From assembly GCA_017542475.1 (NCBI GenBank), contig JAFXXD010000021.1, positions 1-64,000 of the forward strand: a DNA stretch of 64,000 nucleotides, written 5' to 3'. The stretch comes from Ruminococcus sp. (GTDB lineage: Bacteria; Bacillota; Clostridia; Oscillospirales; Ruminococcaceae). The notes beneath the pieces are model-generated. The model did not search any database, was not told the origin of the DNA, and saw only the letters and a list, made by a program, of their open reading frames with translations. Shown here piece by piece: positions 53,014 through 61,845 of this stretch. The stretch's first letter is position 1; each line of letters starts with the position of its first letter. Both the position numbers and the translations under genes were made by a program.

Positions 53014-55119
53014 TCAGCCTTCGATGTCGTGGAAGTATTCGACGTTTTCGACCTTGTACCCCGTTACGACCTTCTGCTCTCCTGTTTCGGAGTTTGTCTC
53101 CGTCTTTTTGTAATACAGAGGTGTACCGTAGTCGTCTATCGTAAATTCGATATTCATTGTCGTTAACTGGTCAAGCTCTAATATAAGCGTAAAGCTCTTG
53201 GAAACACCCTCTTCAGTTAATTTACAAGTCTTGGAGCGGATATTTGTAGTCCGCAGATTGCCGAGTATGATCTGCTTCAGGTCTACAGCATCTGTCTCTA
53301 TGACCGAAGCTTCCTCGTAGGTCATATCAAGCGGAAGCACATCACATCTCATTGAGGTGTAGTTCATCTTTGATGCAAGTAGCAAATACTGCGCATATGC
53401 TATATTGTCACGTTTCAGCGAGCTTTCGATAATGCCGAGCATTTCGTTTATCTTGTCGCTCTCGACTGCGTCGAAGAGCTTGCCGTCGTCGTGATCGTAG
53501 ACGCGTCCGAAGCGGTCAAACGTAAATCCGTAGATAGTAAACACGTCGTGCGACATATATTCGTCAGTTACCGTATTCGGACTTTCTTCCCATGTCGTGC
53601 TGTCTATCACATCGAGAAGTTTTTGCGTCTCCTCGTCACTCATACGGAAAAGAACATCTATTTTTTCATCGTTCTCGACGACATTATATGCGGGAAGGTC
53701 AAACTCGGTATCAACTGTCGCCCAGTGTTCACGTATTCTCTCGGGAAGCGTGCCCTCGTGCTCGAATGTCCTGCCCGTGCTGAGCTTAAGGTAGTTCAGT
53801 AGGTCGGTATATACAGAGCTGCCCAAGCTGTAGTAATACTTTCCGCCCGATACTCTGTCATAGTAAGCATTGCCGTTTGTATCAATTTTCAGTATGCCGT
53901 CACCAATGAAGAAATCGAACTCATTCTGCGCGTCGTATTCGCCCACGGGCAGACCTGTATCAGTCCAGTCGAGCTTATCAAAATATGCCTTGTACCAGTT
54001 CTCGGCTCTGATATAATACGTGTGCTGACAGCCGTCGTGGTAGAAGGAAAGGCTCGCGGTGTCATCCCAGTCTGTACCAGCCCACGGAGTAGACTCGTTG
54101 CTTTTATCTGTCAGGATACCGTGTATCTCGGTGCATAGCTCCTGCGGAGCATTGAAAACGTAGGTGTAGCCTACTCCGCCCAAGCTGAGGTAGAATATCT
54201 CAAAGCTGCCGTCGTCGTTGATATTTACAATGTAACGGTTATCTATCAGCATTGAAGCGTAATTTCCGAAAAAGATAGGAGAATAACCCATACCCTCAAT
54301 TTCTCCGATATCCATGATATCACCACTGCTGAGAAGCGGGTAGCCATCGGAGGTATAGTCAAGCTCGATGCTGTCGGCGTATTTCTCAAAAGTCTCGCGC
54401 ACCTTCTGCTTCTTGTCGTCGCTGAGGGACTGCATTTGCACTTCATTATCTGTATCATACATTACATCGTTTGCCGATAGGTCGGCATATATGATATTTG
54501 AAGCGACCGCACCCTGTATCTTCGTATAGATGTCTTCGCAGGAATACCACTGAGGCTCTTTCCTCGTCGCGACCGTGCAATACTCCACACCATTTGGATA
54601 TACAGCAAGCTCGAACTGCTCGTCACCGTAGCAGGTTATATGAAAAGGCTCTGTTTTATCATACTGACCGTCTGCTTTTTCGACTTCCAGATGTACAAAT
54701 TCGTTATCATTCAGCACCTGTGCTATATCCCCTACCATCGACGCGGGTGCGTCCATCAGGGAAAATCCGTTTTCGCCGTTAACAGTAAGCATCATCTTCG
54801 ACACGTCGCCGAACGGCGTGGAAAAAGTCTCCCTTTCGGGTTCGGTGGCTATAATGTCAGGCGGCAGCTCCTCATCCATACTGCTGAGATAGTGATATGC
54901 TCCCGTACCCGCACCACCTATGAGCACTACAGCTGCTGCCGCAGCAGCCACGGACTTTAACCAGTAACGCTTCGGAGCTATCTCCACCGAGCTGACGCTG
55001 TCCTCATAGCCTTCGGGAACTGCTCCTTCGGGTACAGACAGCATTTTCTCCATTTTATCTTTGAATTCGTCGCTGCACTTTATATCGTCAAGCGCACGTT
55101 TGTAGTCTTCCTTCCTCAT
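53014..55119 (-). CDS. Large membrane-bound anti-sigma/sensor protein
   Basis: 701 residues: a cytosolic N-terminus of about 50 residues (YKRALDDIKCSDEFKDKMEKML), one transmembrane helix (about 55-75, SVAAAAAAVVLIGGAGTGAYHYL), then some 620 extracytoplasmic residues in several beta-rich, Tyr/Asp-rich units (for example YGDEQFELAVYPNGVEYCTV, LSFYHDGCQHTYYIRAENWYKAYFDKL, FTIYGFTFDRFGRVYD). The first 15 residues plus the helix match anti-sigma proteins that follow ECF sigma factors in ruminococci. The ATG overlaps the sigma-factor stop by four bases. The extracytoplasmic ligand is unknown. Confidence 0.82.
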   Translation of the reverse strand: MRKEDYKRALDDIKCSDEFKDKMEKMLSVPEGAVPEGYEDSVSSVEIAPKRYWLKSVAAAAAAVVLIGGAGTGAYHYLSSMDEELPPDIIATEPERETFSTPFGDVSKMMLTVNGENGFSLMDAPASMVGDIAQVLNDNEFVHLEVEKADGQYDKTEPFHITCYGDEQFELAVYPNGVEYCTVATRKEPQWYSCEDIYTKIQGAVASNIIYADLSANDVMYDTDNEVQMQSLSDDKKQKVRETFEKYADSIELDYTSDGYPLLSSGDIMDIGEIEGMGYSPIFFGNYASMLIDNRYIVNINDDGSFEIFYLSLGGVGYTYVFNAPQELCTEIHGILTDKSNESTPWAGTDWDDTASLSFYHDGCQHTYYIRAENWYKAYFDKLDWTDTGLPVGEYDAQNEFDFFIGDGILKIDTNGNAYYDRVSGGKYYYSLGSSVYTDLLNYLKLSTGRTFEHEGTLPERIREHWATVDTEFDLPAYNVVENDEKIDVLFRMSDEETQKLLDVIDSTTWEESPNTVTDEYMSHDVFTIYGFTFDRFGRVYDHDDGKLFDAVESDKINEMLGIIESSLKRDNIAYAQYLLLASKMNYTSMRCDVLPLDMTYEEASVIETDAVDLKQIILGNLRTTNIRSKTCKLTEEGVSKSFTLILELDQLTTMNIEFTIDDYGTPLYYKKTETNSETGEQKVVTGYKVENVEYFHDIEG

Positions 55120-55607
55120 AAAGCTCCCTCCCTTTCAAGTTCGAGCCTTAACTTCTCCCTGCCTCGGCGCAGGAGCGAGCTGACCGTGTTTTCGCTCTTG
55201 CCCTGCATTTCGGCAATTTCCCGCGTGTTATAGCCCTCATAGTAGTAGAGGTATATCACCGAGGCGTACTTCTCGGGAAGTGACCGTATCTCCGCAAGAA
55301 CAGAGCTCTCCTCCGTTTTTATCTCGTATGAAGCTGATTCTGCCTCCACGTTATCAAGCGAGCTCGTGCGGCTTATCCTGAAGCTGCGTTTCAGATTTTT
55401 GCACTTGTTTATGGCTACTCTGAGAAGCCACGCTTTGAGGTGCTCGTCGTCGGTGAAGCTCTGCGGCTTGGTGTGAAGCTGTAGAAATACGTCCTGAGTG
55501 ATGTCCTCAGCCTCTGCGTAGCTGCCGCAGCAGGTGTAAGCGGCTCTCAGGACTGTATCGCCGAATTTACGGAACGCATACAGTGCAATATTATCGGTAT
55601 TGTCCAT
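55116..55607 (-). CDS. ECF-type RNA polymerase sigma factor
   Basis: 163 residues with region 2 (TCCGSYAEAEDITQDVFLQLHTKPQSFTDDEHLKAWLLRVAINKCKNLKR) and region 4 (LPEKYASVIYLYYYEGYNTREIAEMQGKSENTVSSLLRRGREKLR). It directs polymerase to a small regulon upon release from the coupled anti-sigma. AAAGGAGG lies about 8 nt before the ATG. A self-recognised promoter could not be assigned. Confidence 0.95.
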   Translation of the reverse strand: MDNTDNIALYAFRKFGDTVLRAAYTCCGSYAEAEDITQDVFLQLHTKPQSFTDDEHLKAWLLRVAINKCKNLKRSFRISRTSSLDNVEAESASYEIKTEESSVLAEIRSLPEKYASVIYLYYYEGYNTREIAEMQGKSENTVSSLLRRGREKLRLELEREGAL

Positions 55608-55690
55608 TCCTGTCGCCTCCTTTCACTAATAACACACTTGGGAAGTTCATTTCCGTGCACTGTTATAAATAATTTTATTTTTTACATAAT

Positions 55691-55720
55691 AAAAAAGGCG
55701 TTCCAGTTAAACTAAAACGC
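55691..55720 (-). terminator. Minus-strand terminator hairpin downstream of the tmRNA region
   Basis: On the minus strand, GCGTTTTAGT/ACTGGAACGC (55720-55711 with 55707-55698, loop of three, two U-G pairs) followed by CTTTTTT. It lies about 230 bp past the tmRNA 3' end, so it ends either read-through or a further RNA. Confidence 0.7.
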
Positions 55721-55763
55721 TTAAAATAAGGCAATATTTGAATTTTTACATTAACGATCTGAA

Positions 55764-55814
55764 CTCGCTTCCGTGCGCGAAAGCAAACAAATACTTTCGT
55801 TCAGCGTAAGCGAG
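55764..55814. repeat. Nested two-stem inverted repeat in intergenic DNA
   Basis: Outer CTCGCTT/AAGCGAG (55764-55770 with 55808-55814) encloses CGAAAG/CTTTCG (55778-55783 with 55794-55799). The 55608-55951 interval has no gene; besides this it holds the two hairpins annotated here and GC-rich low-complexity sequence. Confidence 0.5.
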
Positions 55815-55903
55815 CTTGCGAACGGCAACGCGAACTGCGCGCGCCCGCTCAAAACAGTATAACGCACCGACTTGGATTCATTACGTTACGCGGGAAAAGA
55901 TTT

Positions 55904-55926
55904 GCGGCTCAAATAAACTGAACCGC
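55904..55926 (-). terminator. tmRNA 3' hairpin, shared-stem type
   Basis: Minus-strand GCGGTTCAG/TTGAGCCGC (55926-55918 with 55912-55904), nine pairs with two U-G. The T-run is weak (AAATCTTTT), unlike its two relatives. Confidence 0.65.
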
Positions 55927-55951
55927 GAAATCGGGAGCGGCAACACGCCGC

Positions 55952-56321
55952 TGGTGGAGGCGAGGAGAATTGAACTCCTGTCCGAAATTCTATCCATGCA
56001 ACTTTCTACGAGCGTATCCTACCTATTATGATTCCCCTGTCAGACCGCCGATAGTCGGGCTGTAGGTCAGGGTAGTCCGTATACATCGCGCGGACACGGA
56101 CACTTCCGTGCGACGTTCACCGCTCATCAATGCCCAAGCGAAAGCCGCGGTACTCTTTCGGTGGACAGTAGCTGACTTAAGCAGCTACCAGTTCGCTATT
56201 TCTAGTAACTGTAATATTATTTCTTGCGTTTATATTTAAACGTGGCGACGGTTATGGAGCTCACGCCGTACTCCGCTCGCTTATCACACTTCAAGGACCC
56301 CGTCGAAACCTTTACGCCCCC
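55952..56321 (-). ncRNA. ssrA: Transfer-messenger RNA (tmRNA)
   Basis: 370 nt on the minus strand. The tRNA-like ends pair (5' GGGGGCGTAAAGGTTTCGACGGG, 3' CGCCTCC, A, encoded CCA) and the T-arm reads CAGGAGTTCAATTCTCCT. The tag reading frame (56227-56177) runs from resume codon GCA and reads (A)RNNITVTRNSELVAA then TAA. It rescues stalled ribosomes and marks the truncated product for proteolysis. A hairpin GCGGCG-TGT-TGCCGC abuts CCA (55951-55937). Confidence 0.97.
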
Positions 56322-56336
56322 GTATGTGTACATTAT

Positions 56337-56365
56337 ATTATATACCAAAGTCACAGATTTGTCAA
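56337..56365 (-). promoter_or_regulatory. Sigma-A promoter for tmRNA
   Basis: Minus-strand TTGACA (56365-56360), 17-nt spacer, TATAAT (56342-56337), both full consensus, 16 bp before the mature 5' end. Confidence 0.93.
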
Positions 56366-56457
56366 CGGGGTTAAACGTGAAAAACTTGTCAAACTCCCGC
56401 GAAGACTGTAAAATCGGCGAAAGCACGATATATTGACCAAAAGTCATAAAAAAAGCT

Positions 56458-56486
56458 TTGACATTTGATTATTATTGTTGTATAAT
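56458..56486 (+). promoter_or_regulatory. Sigma-A promoter for the 56.5-59.0 kb genes
   Basis: TTGACA (56458-56463), 17-nt spacer, TATAAT (56481-56486), full consensus. An in-frame TTG at 56458 is the -35 itself, not a start codon. The 70 bp between this and the divergent tmRNA promoter show no further signal. Confidence 0.92.
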
Positions 56487-56523
56487 GAGAATAATGAATA
56501 ATTGTGTCGGGAGGTGCGGGATA

Positions 56524-57276
56524 ATGAATTATTTCAAGACTTGGAAAATGAAGATATACTTTGTCAAATTCGCGTTCCGCCTCGCCGCTGTCATAATAAT
56601 GGTGTACCTCTACCTCCGCGATAAGGAGGCATTCTATGAATACACGATAACACCCGTAAAGCGCGGCTTCAACTTTATGCACCTGATGTGGCTCGTGTTT
56701 ATGGGACTGATGTCACTGCATATCATACCGCCGAGGTTTATGACGATGGGCGCGGGCAAAAAGAGAAAAGTAAACTATGTACCCGTGGAAGGGTACTCGG
56801 AGCTCGAACTGCTCAGATACGTGCAGAACGAGAACAAGAAGGCTTGGCGCTCGATGCTAGCGTGGCTGGGACTAAACTCCATATTCGCCATACTCTTCTT
56901 CACGGGAGTCATCGGCAAGCCTGAGCTTGTCCTGTTGACGGCAATATACTTCCTGTGCGACTACATATGCATACTGCTGTTCTGTCCGTTCCAGACCTTC
57001 GGACAAAAGGACAAGTGCTGTGTCAACTGCCGAATCTACGACTGGGGACACTTCTTTATGTTCACGCCGATGCTTCTGCTGAACACCTTCTTCGGCTGGA
57101 CGCTCTTCCTTATGGGTACAACGGTCATCATCACGTGGGAGTTCGCGTGGACGCTCCACCCCGAACGCTTCTGGGAGGGCTCGAATCAGATACTCCGCTG
57201 TGCTAACTGCAAGGACCAGACCTGCACCGTAAAGCGCAGAAACACAAGAGCGCTCCTTTCGCTCCTCAAAAAGTAA
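56524..57276 (+). CDS. Cysteine-motif membrane protein of unknown function
   Basis: 250 residues, five or six transmembrane segments. Two cytosolic-looking cysteine clusters stand out: KDKCCVNCRIYDWGHFFMF in the middle and LRCANCKDQTCTVKRRN at the C-terminus, both of metal-binding (CxxC) type. ATG 56524 is preceded by GGGAGGTG. I recall no characterised family. First of three genes downstream of a consensus promoter; the second is a GGDEF protein. Confidence 0.78.
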   Translation: MNYFKTWKMKIYFVKFAFRLAAVIIMVYLYLRDKEAFYEYTITPVKRGFNFMHLMWLVFMGLMSLHIIPPRFMTMGAGKKRKVNYVPVEGYSELELLRYVQNENKKAWRSMLAWLGLNSIFAILFFTGVIGKPELVLLTAIYFLCDYICILLFCPFQTFGQKDKCCVNCRIYDWGHFFMFTPMLLLNTFFGWTLFLMGTTVIITWEFAWTLHPERFWEGSNQILRCANCKDQTCTVKRRNTRALLSLLKK

Positions 57277-57282
57277 GAACAG

Positions 57283-57305
57283 CGACCTCCGAGATTCGGG
57301 GGTCG
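57283..57305 (+). repeat. Hairpin between the cysteine-motif gene and the GGDEF gene
   Basis: CGACCTCCG/CGGGGGTCG, nine pairs with one U-G, loop AGATT, no T-run. It may partially end or stabilise the upstream message. Confidence 0.5.
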
Positions 57306-57333
57306 TTCCTGTAACAGCAAAGGAGAATGACAT

Positions 57334-58362
57334 ATGGAACTTTCTTCCGTTAAGAGGGTCGCGGCGGCAGTCAACACCGTCATACTTCTCCTCGTTTTCG
57401 GACTGATGGCGTTCTTCGCCTTCATTGACGTTCAATTTCTCGTCTATTTCAGCATACCCACAGCTCTTATCTATATTGTAGGTTTTTTCCTCATATTCAA
57501 GGATAAGCTCGACTTCTACGTATGGCTGGTTTACTGCTGGCTGACGCTCTATATGGGGATCACTACAATGTGTCTCGGCTACGGCTACGGATTCCACCTG
57601 TACTGCTTCTCGATGATTCCCGTAATGTTTGTGACCGAGTACATCTCATACAAGCTCAAGCGCCGCAGTATGAAGGCGATCATCGTAAGCTTTGTCATCG
57701 CTGTATTCTACATCCTGTGCACTGGGTATGTGGCGTATTTCGGTCCCGTTTATGAGCGCGGAAAGCGTGCCGCAGCCTTCTTCTGGATATTCAACGCTCT
57801 CATCGTTTTCGGCTTCCTGATATACTACACGAACTTCCTCATCAGGTCTGTGATAGACTCCGAGAAAAAGCTCATCGAAGCCGCTCACATCGACCGACTT
57901 ACAAAGCTCTACAACCGCCACTATATGATAAACAGGCTCGAAGCACTTTATTCCGAGGGAGGAACAGCCGTCCTCGCTATGGCTGACATCGACAGCTTCA
58001 AGCACATCAACGACACCTACGGTCACAACGCAGGCGACGAGGTGCTGAAAGCCGTATCTGAGCGAATGAAGCAGGTGTGCTCGGACTGTGAGATATCACG
58101 CTGGGGCGGCGAGGAATTCCTCATCATCTCCCGCAAGCCCCTGAACAGCACAACAGCTATGCTTGAGGAACTGCGCAGGAACATTGAGCTCTCCCCTGTT
58201 CGCTTCGGAGACACGAATATAAAGGTCACGATAACAGTCGGTGTTGTGGAGAGGACGGACGGAAACGGCGTCGATGCGTGGATTCAGCAAGCCGACAGAA
58301 AGCTCTACTATGGTAAGAACAACGGCAAAAACTGCATAATCAGCGAGCCTGTCACAGTATGA
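57334..58362 (+). CDS. Membrane GGDEF protein (diguanylate cyclase)
   Basis: 342 residues: six N-terminal transmembrane helices (about 10-170), a short coiled linker, then a GGDEF domain (about 180-338) with DRLTKLYNRHYM, DIDSFKHINDTYGHNAGDEVL, and the active-site SRWGGEEF (GGEEF 258-262). It makes cyclic-di-GMP from two GTP. The RxxD product-inhibition site is not obvious before the motif. AAAGGAG lies 10 nt before the ATG. Counterpart to the HD-GYP protein at 22353. Confidence 0.93.
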   Translation: MELSSVKRVAAAVNTVILLLVFGLMAFFAFIDVQFLVYFSIPTALIYIVGFFLIFKDKLDFYVWLVYCWLTLYMGITTMCLGYGYGFHLYCFSMIPVMFVTEYISYKLKRRSMKAIIVSFVIAVFYILCTGYVAYFGPVYERGKRAAAFFWIFNALIVFGFLIYYTNFLIRSVIDSEKKLIEAAHIDRLTKLYNRHYMINRLEALYSEGGTAVLAMADIDSFKHINDTYGHNAGDEVLKAVSERMKQVCSDCEISRWGGEEFLIISRKPLNSTTAMLEELRRNIELSPVRFGDTNIKVTITVGVVERTDGNGVDAWIQQADRKLYYGKNNGKNCIISEPVTV

Positions 58363-58384
58363 AAAACGGATACGGAGGCTTGAT

Positions 58385-59047
58385 ATGAGTATCGTTCTGA
58401 CTGACGAAATAAGAAATATGCACTTTCCGAAGCCGCTGAAGGCTGAGGAAATGAAATACTACACCGAGCATTTCGCGCTCGCAGTGCTGAGATATTGCTT
58501 CGACTGCTACGACAGCTGGCAAGCAGCGGACGCTCCAGACCTGCAAAGCGAGGACGGCCTCGCTGGCATCGAGGTCACAGAGCTGGCGATAAGCCTGAAC
58601 AAAGCCATTGTCGGGGACTGCCTCCACTTCTGGGAGACAGGCGATGTCCGCTACAAGAACAAGGCTGTGTACCGCGGAGCACGTGCGGGCGAGGAGTTCT
58701 ATATTCTCCCCTCGGTAGACTCAAACGACGAGCTTGCCGCACTGGAGACCATCTTCCGCAAGAAGCTCAGCAAGCTGAGCACCTACAAAAAGCGCGGCAT
58801 AAACACCTTCGGACTCGTTATGGTAATGGACGGTATGCCGCTTCCCGCAACCGCCGAAAACTGGGCAGAGGTCGTGCGCGTGCTCCAGTCCGACGCCGAG
58901 GAGAAGTATGACAAGGTGTTTTTCGCGTACAGCTCCGCACTGAGCTACTACAACACCGCTACCGATACCACCACAAACTACGCCATAGACAGAGACGACT
59001 ACGACGCACTCGAGAGATACGCCCGATATATGGCTGAAAACAAATAA
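58385..59047 (+). CDS. Unknown soluble protein after the GGDEF gene
   Basis: 220 residues, no signal peptide or membrane helix. An N-terminal helical part (MKYYTEHFALAVLRYCFDCYDSW) is followed by a mixed region with TDVRYKNKAVYRG-like (GDVRYKNKAVYRGARAGEEFYILPS), KKRGINTFGLVMVMDGMP and KVFFAYSSALSYYN. No motif recognised. 22 nt after the GGDEF gene with GGAGG before the ATG, hence in the same transcript; a link to c-di-GMP output is only suggested by position. Confidence 0.72.
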   Translation: MSIVLTDEIRNMHFPKPLKAEEMKYYTEHFALAVLRYCFDCYDSWQAADAPDLQSEDGLAGIEVTELAISLNKAIVGDCLHFWETGDVRYKNKAVYRGARAGEEFYILPSVDSNDELAALETIFRKKLSKLSTYKKRGINTFGLVMVMDGMPLPATAENWAEVVRVLQSDAEEKYDKVFFAYSSALSYYNTATDTTTNYAIDRDDYDALERYARYMAENK

Positions 59048-59083
59048 ACGTGCCTGTAAGGACAACCTACAGGCACGTTTTTC
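59048..59083. terminator. Bidirectional terminator between the GGDEF operon and trp operon
   Basis: Perfect 11-bp stem ACGTGCCTGTA/TACAGGCACGT (59048-59058 with 59068-59078), followed by a T-run on the plus side; the two operons converge on it. Confidence 0.88.
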
Positions 59084-59854
59084 TTATACTATTGCCGCTT
59101 TCATCTTAGCCGTGAATTCTCCGACGGGAGCAGCCGCTTCCCTGCCGTACTCGGCAACCTGCTTGACTATAGCCGAACCCACGATGACACCGTCCGCATA
59201 CTGCGACATCTTCGCCGCCTGCTCGGGATTAGAGATACCGAAGCCGACTGCGCACGGCACATCAGTATTCTCGCGAATGACCTTTACTATCGACGATATA
59301 TCGGTAGTTATCTGCGAGCGTACACCCGTAACTCCGAGGCTCGACACGATGTAGATGAAGCCCTCAGCCTCTTTAGCTATCATTGCGATACGGTCAGCGG
59401 AGGTGGGAGCTATCAGCGAGATAAGGTCAACTCCGTACTGCTTGCATATAGCGCTGAACTCGTCCTTCTCCTCGAACGGAAGGTCGGGAAGGATAATTCC
59501 GCCCACACCTGTCTCGCAGCAGCGAGCCATAAAGCGCTCTGCGTCATAGGAGAAGACAACGTTCGCATAGGTCATAAACACAAGCGGTATCTTCACATCG
59601 CGGCGGAGCTCCGCCACGAAATCAAATATCTTATCGGTGGTGACTCCGCCCGAAAGTGCACGGATATTTGCCGCCTGTATAACGGGTCCCTCGGCAGTCG
59701 GGTCGGAGAAAGGTATGCCGAGCTCTATGAGGTCAGCGCCATTTGCCGCCATTTCGCGTACAAGCTTACCCGTCGTTTCGAGGTCTGGGTCTCCGCAGGT
59801 TATGAAAGGTATGAATGCCTTTCCGTTCTTGAATGCGCTTGCGATATTACTCAT
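59084..59854 (-). CDS. trpA: Tryptophan synthase alpha chain
   Basis: Splits indole-3-glycerol phosphate into indole and glyceraldehyde 3-phosphate. 256 residues with [13 protein letters not shown], the catalytic pair (Glu in [17 protein letters not shown]; Asp in [12 protein letters not shown]) and VGFGIS. ATG 59854 has GGAGG 6 nt upstream and overlaps the trpB end by 8 nt. Last gene of the operon. Confidence 0.97.
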   Translation of the reverse strand: MSNIASAFKNGKAFIPFITCGDPDLETTGKLVREMAANGADLIELGIPFSDPTAEGPVIQAANIRALSGGVTTDKIFDFVAELRRDVKIPLVFMTYANVVFSYDAERFMARCCETGVGGIILPDLPFEEKDEFSAICKQYGVDLISLIAPTSADRIAMIAKEAEGFIYIVSSLGVTGVRSQITTDISSIVKVIRENTDVPCAVGFGISNPEQAAKMSQYADGVIVGSAIVKQVAEYGREAAAPVGEFTAKMKAAIV

Positions 59855-61037
59855 AGATATCCTCCCCTCTGTAGCGTGCGATAGCGGCACAGTCCTTGTC
59901 ACCCCTGCCCGAAATCGTCACGATTATTATCTTGTCCTTGTCCATTGTCGGAGCAAGCTTCATCGCATATGCAACAGCGTGTGCTGACTCTATCGCGGGG
60001 ATTATACCCTCTGTGCGCGACAGGAACTCGAATGCGTCAACTGCCTCGTCATCTGTGATAGGCACGTACTCAGCGCGTCCGATGTCGTGGAGATATGCGT
60101 GCTCAGGACCTACTCCCGGGTAGTCAAGTCCCGCGGAGATAGAGTAAACAGGCGCTATCTGACCGTACTCGTCCTGACAGAAATAGCTCTTCATTCCGTG
60201 GAAGATACCAAGTCTGCCTGTGTTCACTGTAGCCGCAGTCTCGAAGGTGTCGATGCCTCTGCCCGCAGCCTCACAGCCGATAAGGCGGACGCTCTCGTCG
60301 CCGATGAAGTTGTAGAAGCTTCCGATAGCATTCGAGCCGCCGCCCACGCACGCGATGACCGCGTCGGGAAGCCTGCCCTCGTATTCAAGGATCTGTTCAC
60401 GAGCCTCCTTGGAGATAACGGACTGGAAGTCGCGCACTATCGTCGGGAACGGGTGCGGTCCCATAACCGAGCCGAGACAGTAGTGGGTATCGTCGATGCG
60501 TGATGTCCACTCGCGCATAGCCTCGGAAACGGCGTCCTTGAGAGTAGCCGTGCCGCTTGTTACGGGAATTACCGTAGCTCCGAGAAGGCGCATACGGTAA
60601 ACGTTCAGAGCCTGACGCTTGGTGTCCTCCTCGCCCATGAATACTACGCACTCCATACCGAGCAGAGCCGCCGCGGTCGCTGTAGCAACTCCGTGCTGAC
60701 CTGCGCCCGTTTCAGCGATGAGGCGGGTCTTGCCCATCTTCTTCGCGAGAAGTGCCTGTCCGAGGACGTTGTTTATCTTGTGCGAGCCCGTGTGGTTGAG
60801 GTCCTCGCGCTTGAGGTATATCTTCGCGCCGCCAAGCGTGTTCGTGAGCTTCTCCGCGTAGTAGAGGAGCGACGGTCTGCCTGCATATTTTTTCAGCAGG
60901 TCGTCGAGCTCGCGGACAAAATCGGGGTCATTCTTGTAATGCTCGTATTCCTTTTCGAGCTCTATAACGGCGTTCATCAGCGTCTCGGGAATGTACTGTC
61001 CGCCGTGTACGCCGAAGCGTCCTTTTGACTGTGACAT
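59847..61037 (-). CDS. trpB: Tryptophan synthase beta chain
   Basis: PLP enzyme that condenses indole with serine. 396 residues with [31 protein letters not shown] (Schiff-base Lys), ETGAGQHG and [12 protein letters not shown] 61037 is chosen because GAAAGGA lies upstream and it matches family length; longer in-frame starts are not supported. Forms the channelled alpha2-beta2 complex with TrpA. Confidence 0.98.
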   Translation of the reverse strand: MSQSKGRFGVHGGQYIPETLMNAVIELEKEYEHYKNDPDFVRELDDLLKKYAGRPSLLYYAEKLTNTLGGAKIYLKREDLNHTGSHKINNVLGQALLAKKMGKTRLIAETGAGQHGVATATAAALLGMECVVFMGEEDTKRQALNVYRMRLLGATVIPVTSGTATLKDAVSEAMREWTSRIDDTHYCLGSVMGPHPFPTIVRDFQSVISKEAREQILEYEGRLPDAVIACVGGGSNAIGSFYNFIGDESVRLIGCEAAGRGIDTFETAATVNTGRLGIFHGMKSYFCQDEYGQIAPVYSISAGLDYPGVGPEHAYLHDIGRAEYVPITDDEAVDAFEFLSRTEGIIPAIESAHAVAYAMKLAPTMDKDKIIIVTISGRGDKDCAAIARYRGEDIYE

Positions 61038-61053
61038 ATTATCTTTCCTTTCG

Positions 61054-61845
61054 TTACTTTTGTTTCTTTCGGAGTATATCCAATGTATGGTCTGAAATGC
61101 CGATAATGTCCTGTCTTTCGCAGGTGGCAAGGTGGTACTCCGTCCACTTGCCGAAGGTATATTCGTCCATTTCGTCAATCTTATCTCTGATATAGTTCGT
61201 TGAACCGTCAGTAGCAATGAGCTTTAACCTCTCCACGTCGAGCTTGCTGTCAAGCTCGGCTATCTCCTCCGTGCGGACTAGCTCGAAAAGCTCTTTCGGC
61301 GTGCTCTTGCAGTGCCAGCTCCCGTCTATCATATCAATGGTATCTTTCAGGTTATCCTTGCCGAAAACATAGCGAATTATGACGGTCTCGTTCATACAGT
61401 AAGCGACCATTACAATGCCGCCCTGCTTGGTCACGCGCACTGCCTCGGTCAGAGCCGAGAGCTTATCCTGCTTCGTGTAGAGGTGGTACATCGGACCGAG
61501 CACCAGCGTCATATCGAATGTTCCGTCCGCGAACCGCGACAAGTCGAGGGCATTTCCTTGGAAGACTTCGAGGTCTTCACTTCCCGTCAGCTTGCTGTTC
61601 AGCACATCGATATTGTGCTGTATCAGTTCGACTGCGGTGACTGAGTGTCCCTCCTGCGCGAGAGGTATGCTGTAGCGTCCCGTTCCTGCGCCGACTTCGA
61701 GTATTTTCGCCTTCTGTCCGCGTTCGAGGTAATCGCGGATATACTTCATCGTCGTAATGTACTCGACCTGACCGTGCTGAGGAGACAACCGCTCGTCCTC
61801 GTTGAAGCTGTTGTAGTAGTTTTCAAGGTAGTCCATATCAGACAC
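61054..61845 (-). CDS. Class I SAM-dependent methyltransferase
   Basis: 263 residues with motif [30 protein letters not shown] (acidic end of strand 2), [26 protein letters not shown] (motif IV) and [14 protein letters not shown]. Substrate unknown. It sits between trpF (8-nt overlap) and trpB (16 nt) although it has no known step in tryptophan synthesis. Confidence 0.88.
   Translation of the reverse strand: MSDMDYLENYYNSFNEDERLSPQHGQVEYITTMKYIRDYLERGQKAKILEVGAGTGRYSIPLAQEGHSVTAVELIQHNIDVLNSKLTGSEDLEVFQGNALDLSRFADGTFDMTLVLGPMYHLYTKQDKLSALTEAVRVTKQGGIVMVAYCMNETVIIRYVFGKDNLKDTIDMIDGSWHCKSTPKELFELVRTEEIAELDSKLDVERLKLIATDGSTNYIRDKIDEMDEYTFGKWTEYHLATCERQDIIGISDHTLDILRKKQK

Noticed and set aside
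55608-55690. Self-recognised ECF promoter upstream of the sigma-factor gene
   Set aside because: TGAACTT followed by GTGTTATT is vaguely similar to ECF promoters, but spacing and -10 are unconvincing.
57283-57305. Intrinsic terminator between the cysteine-motif and GGDEF genes
   Set aside because: The stem has no T-run after it; kept only as a hairpin.
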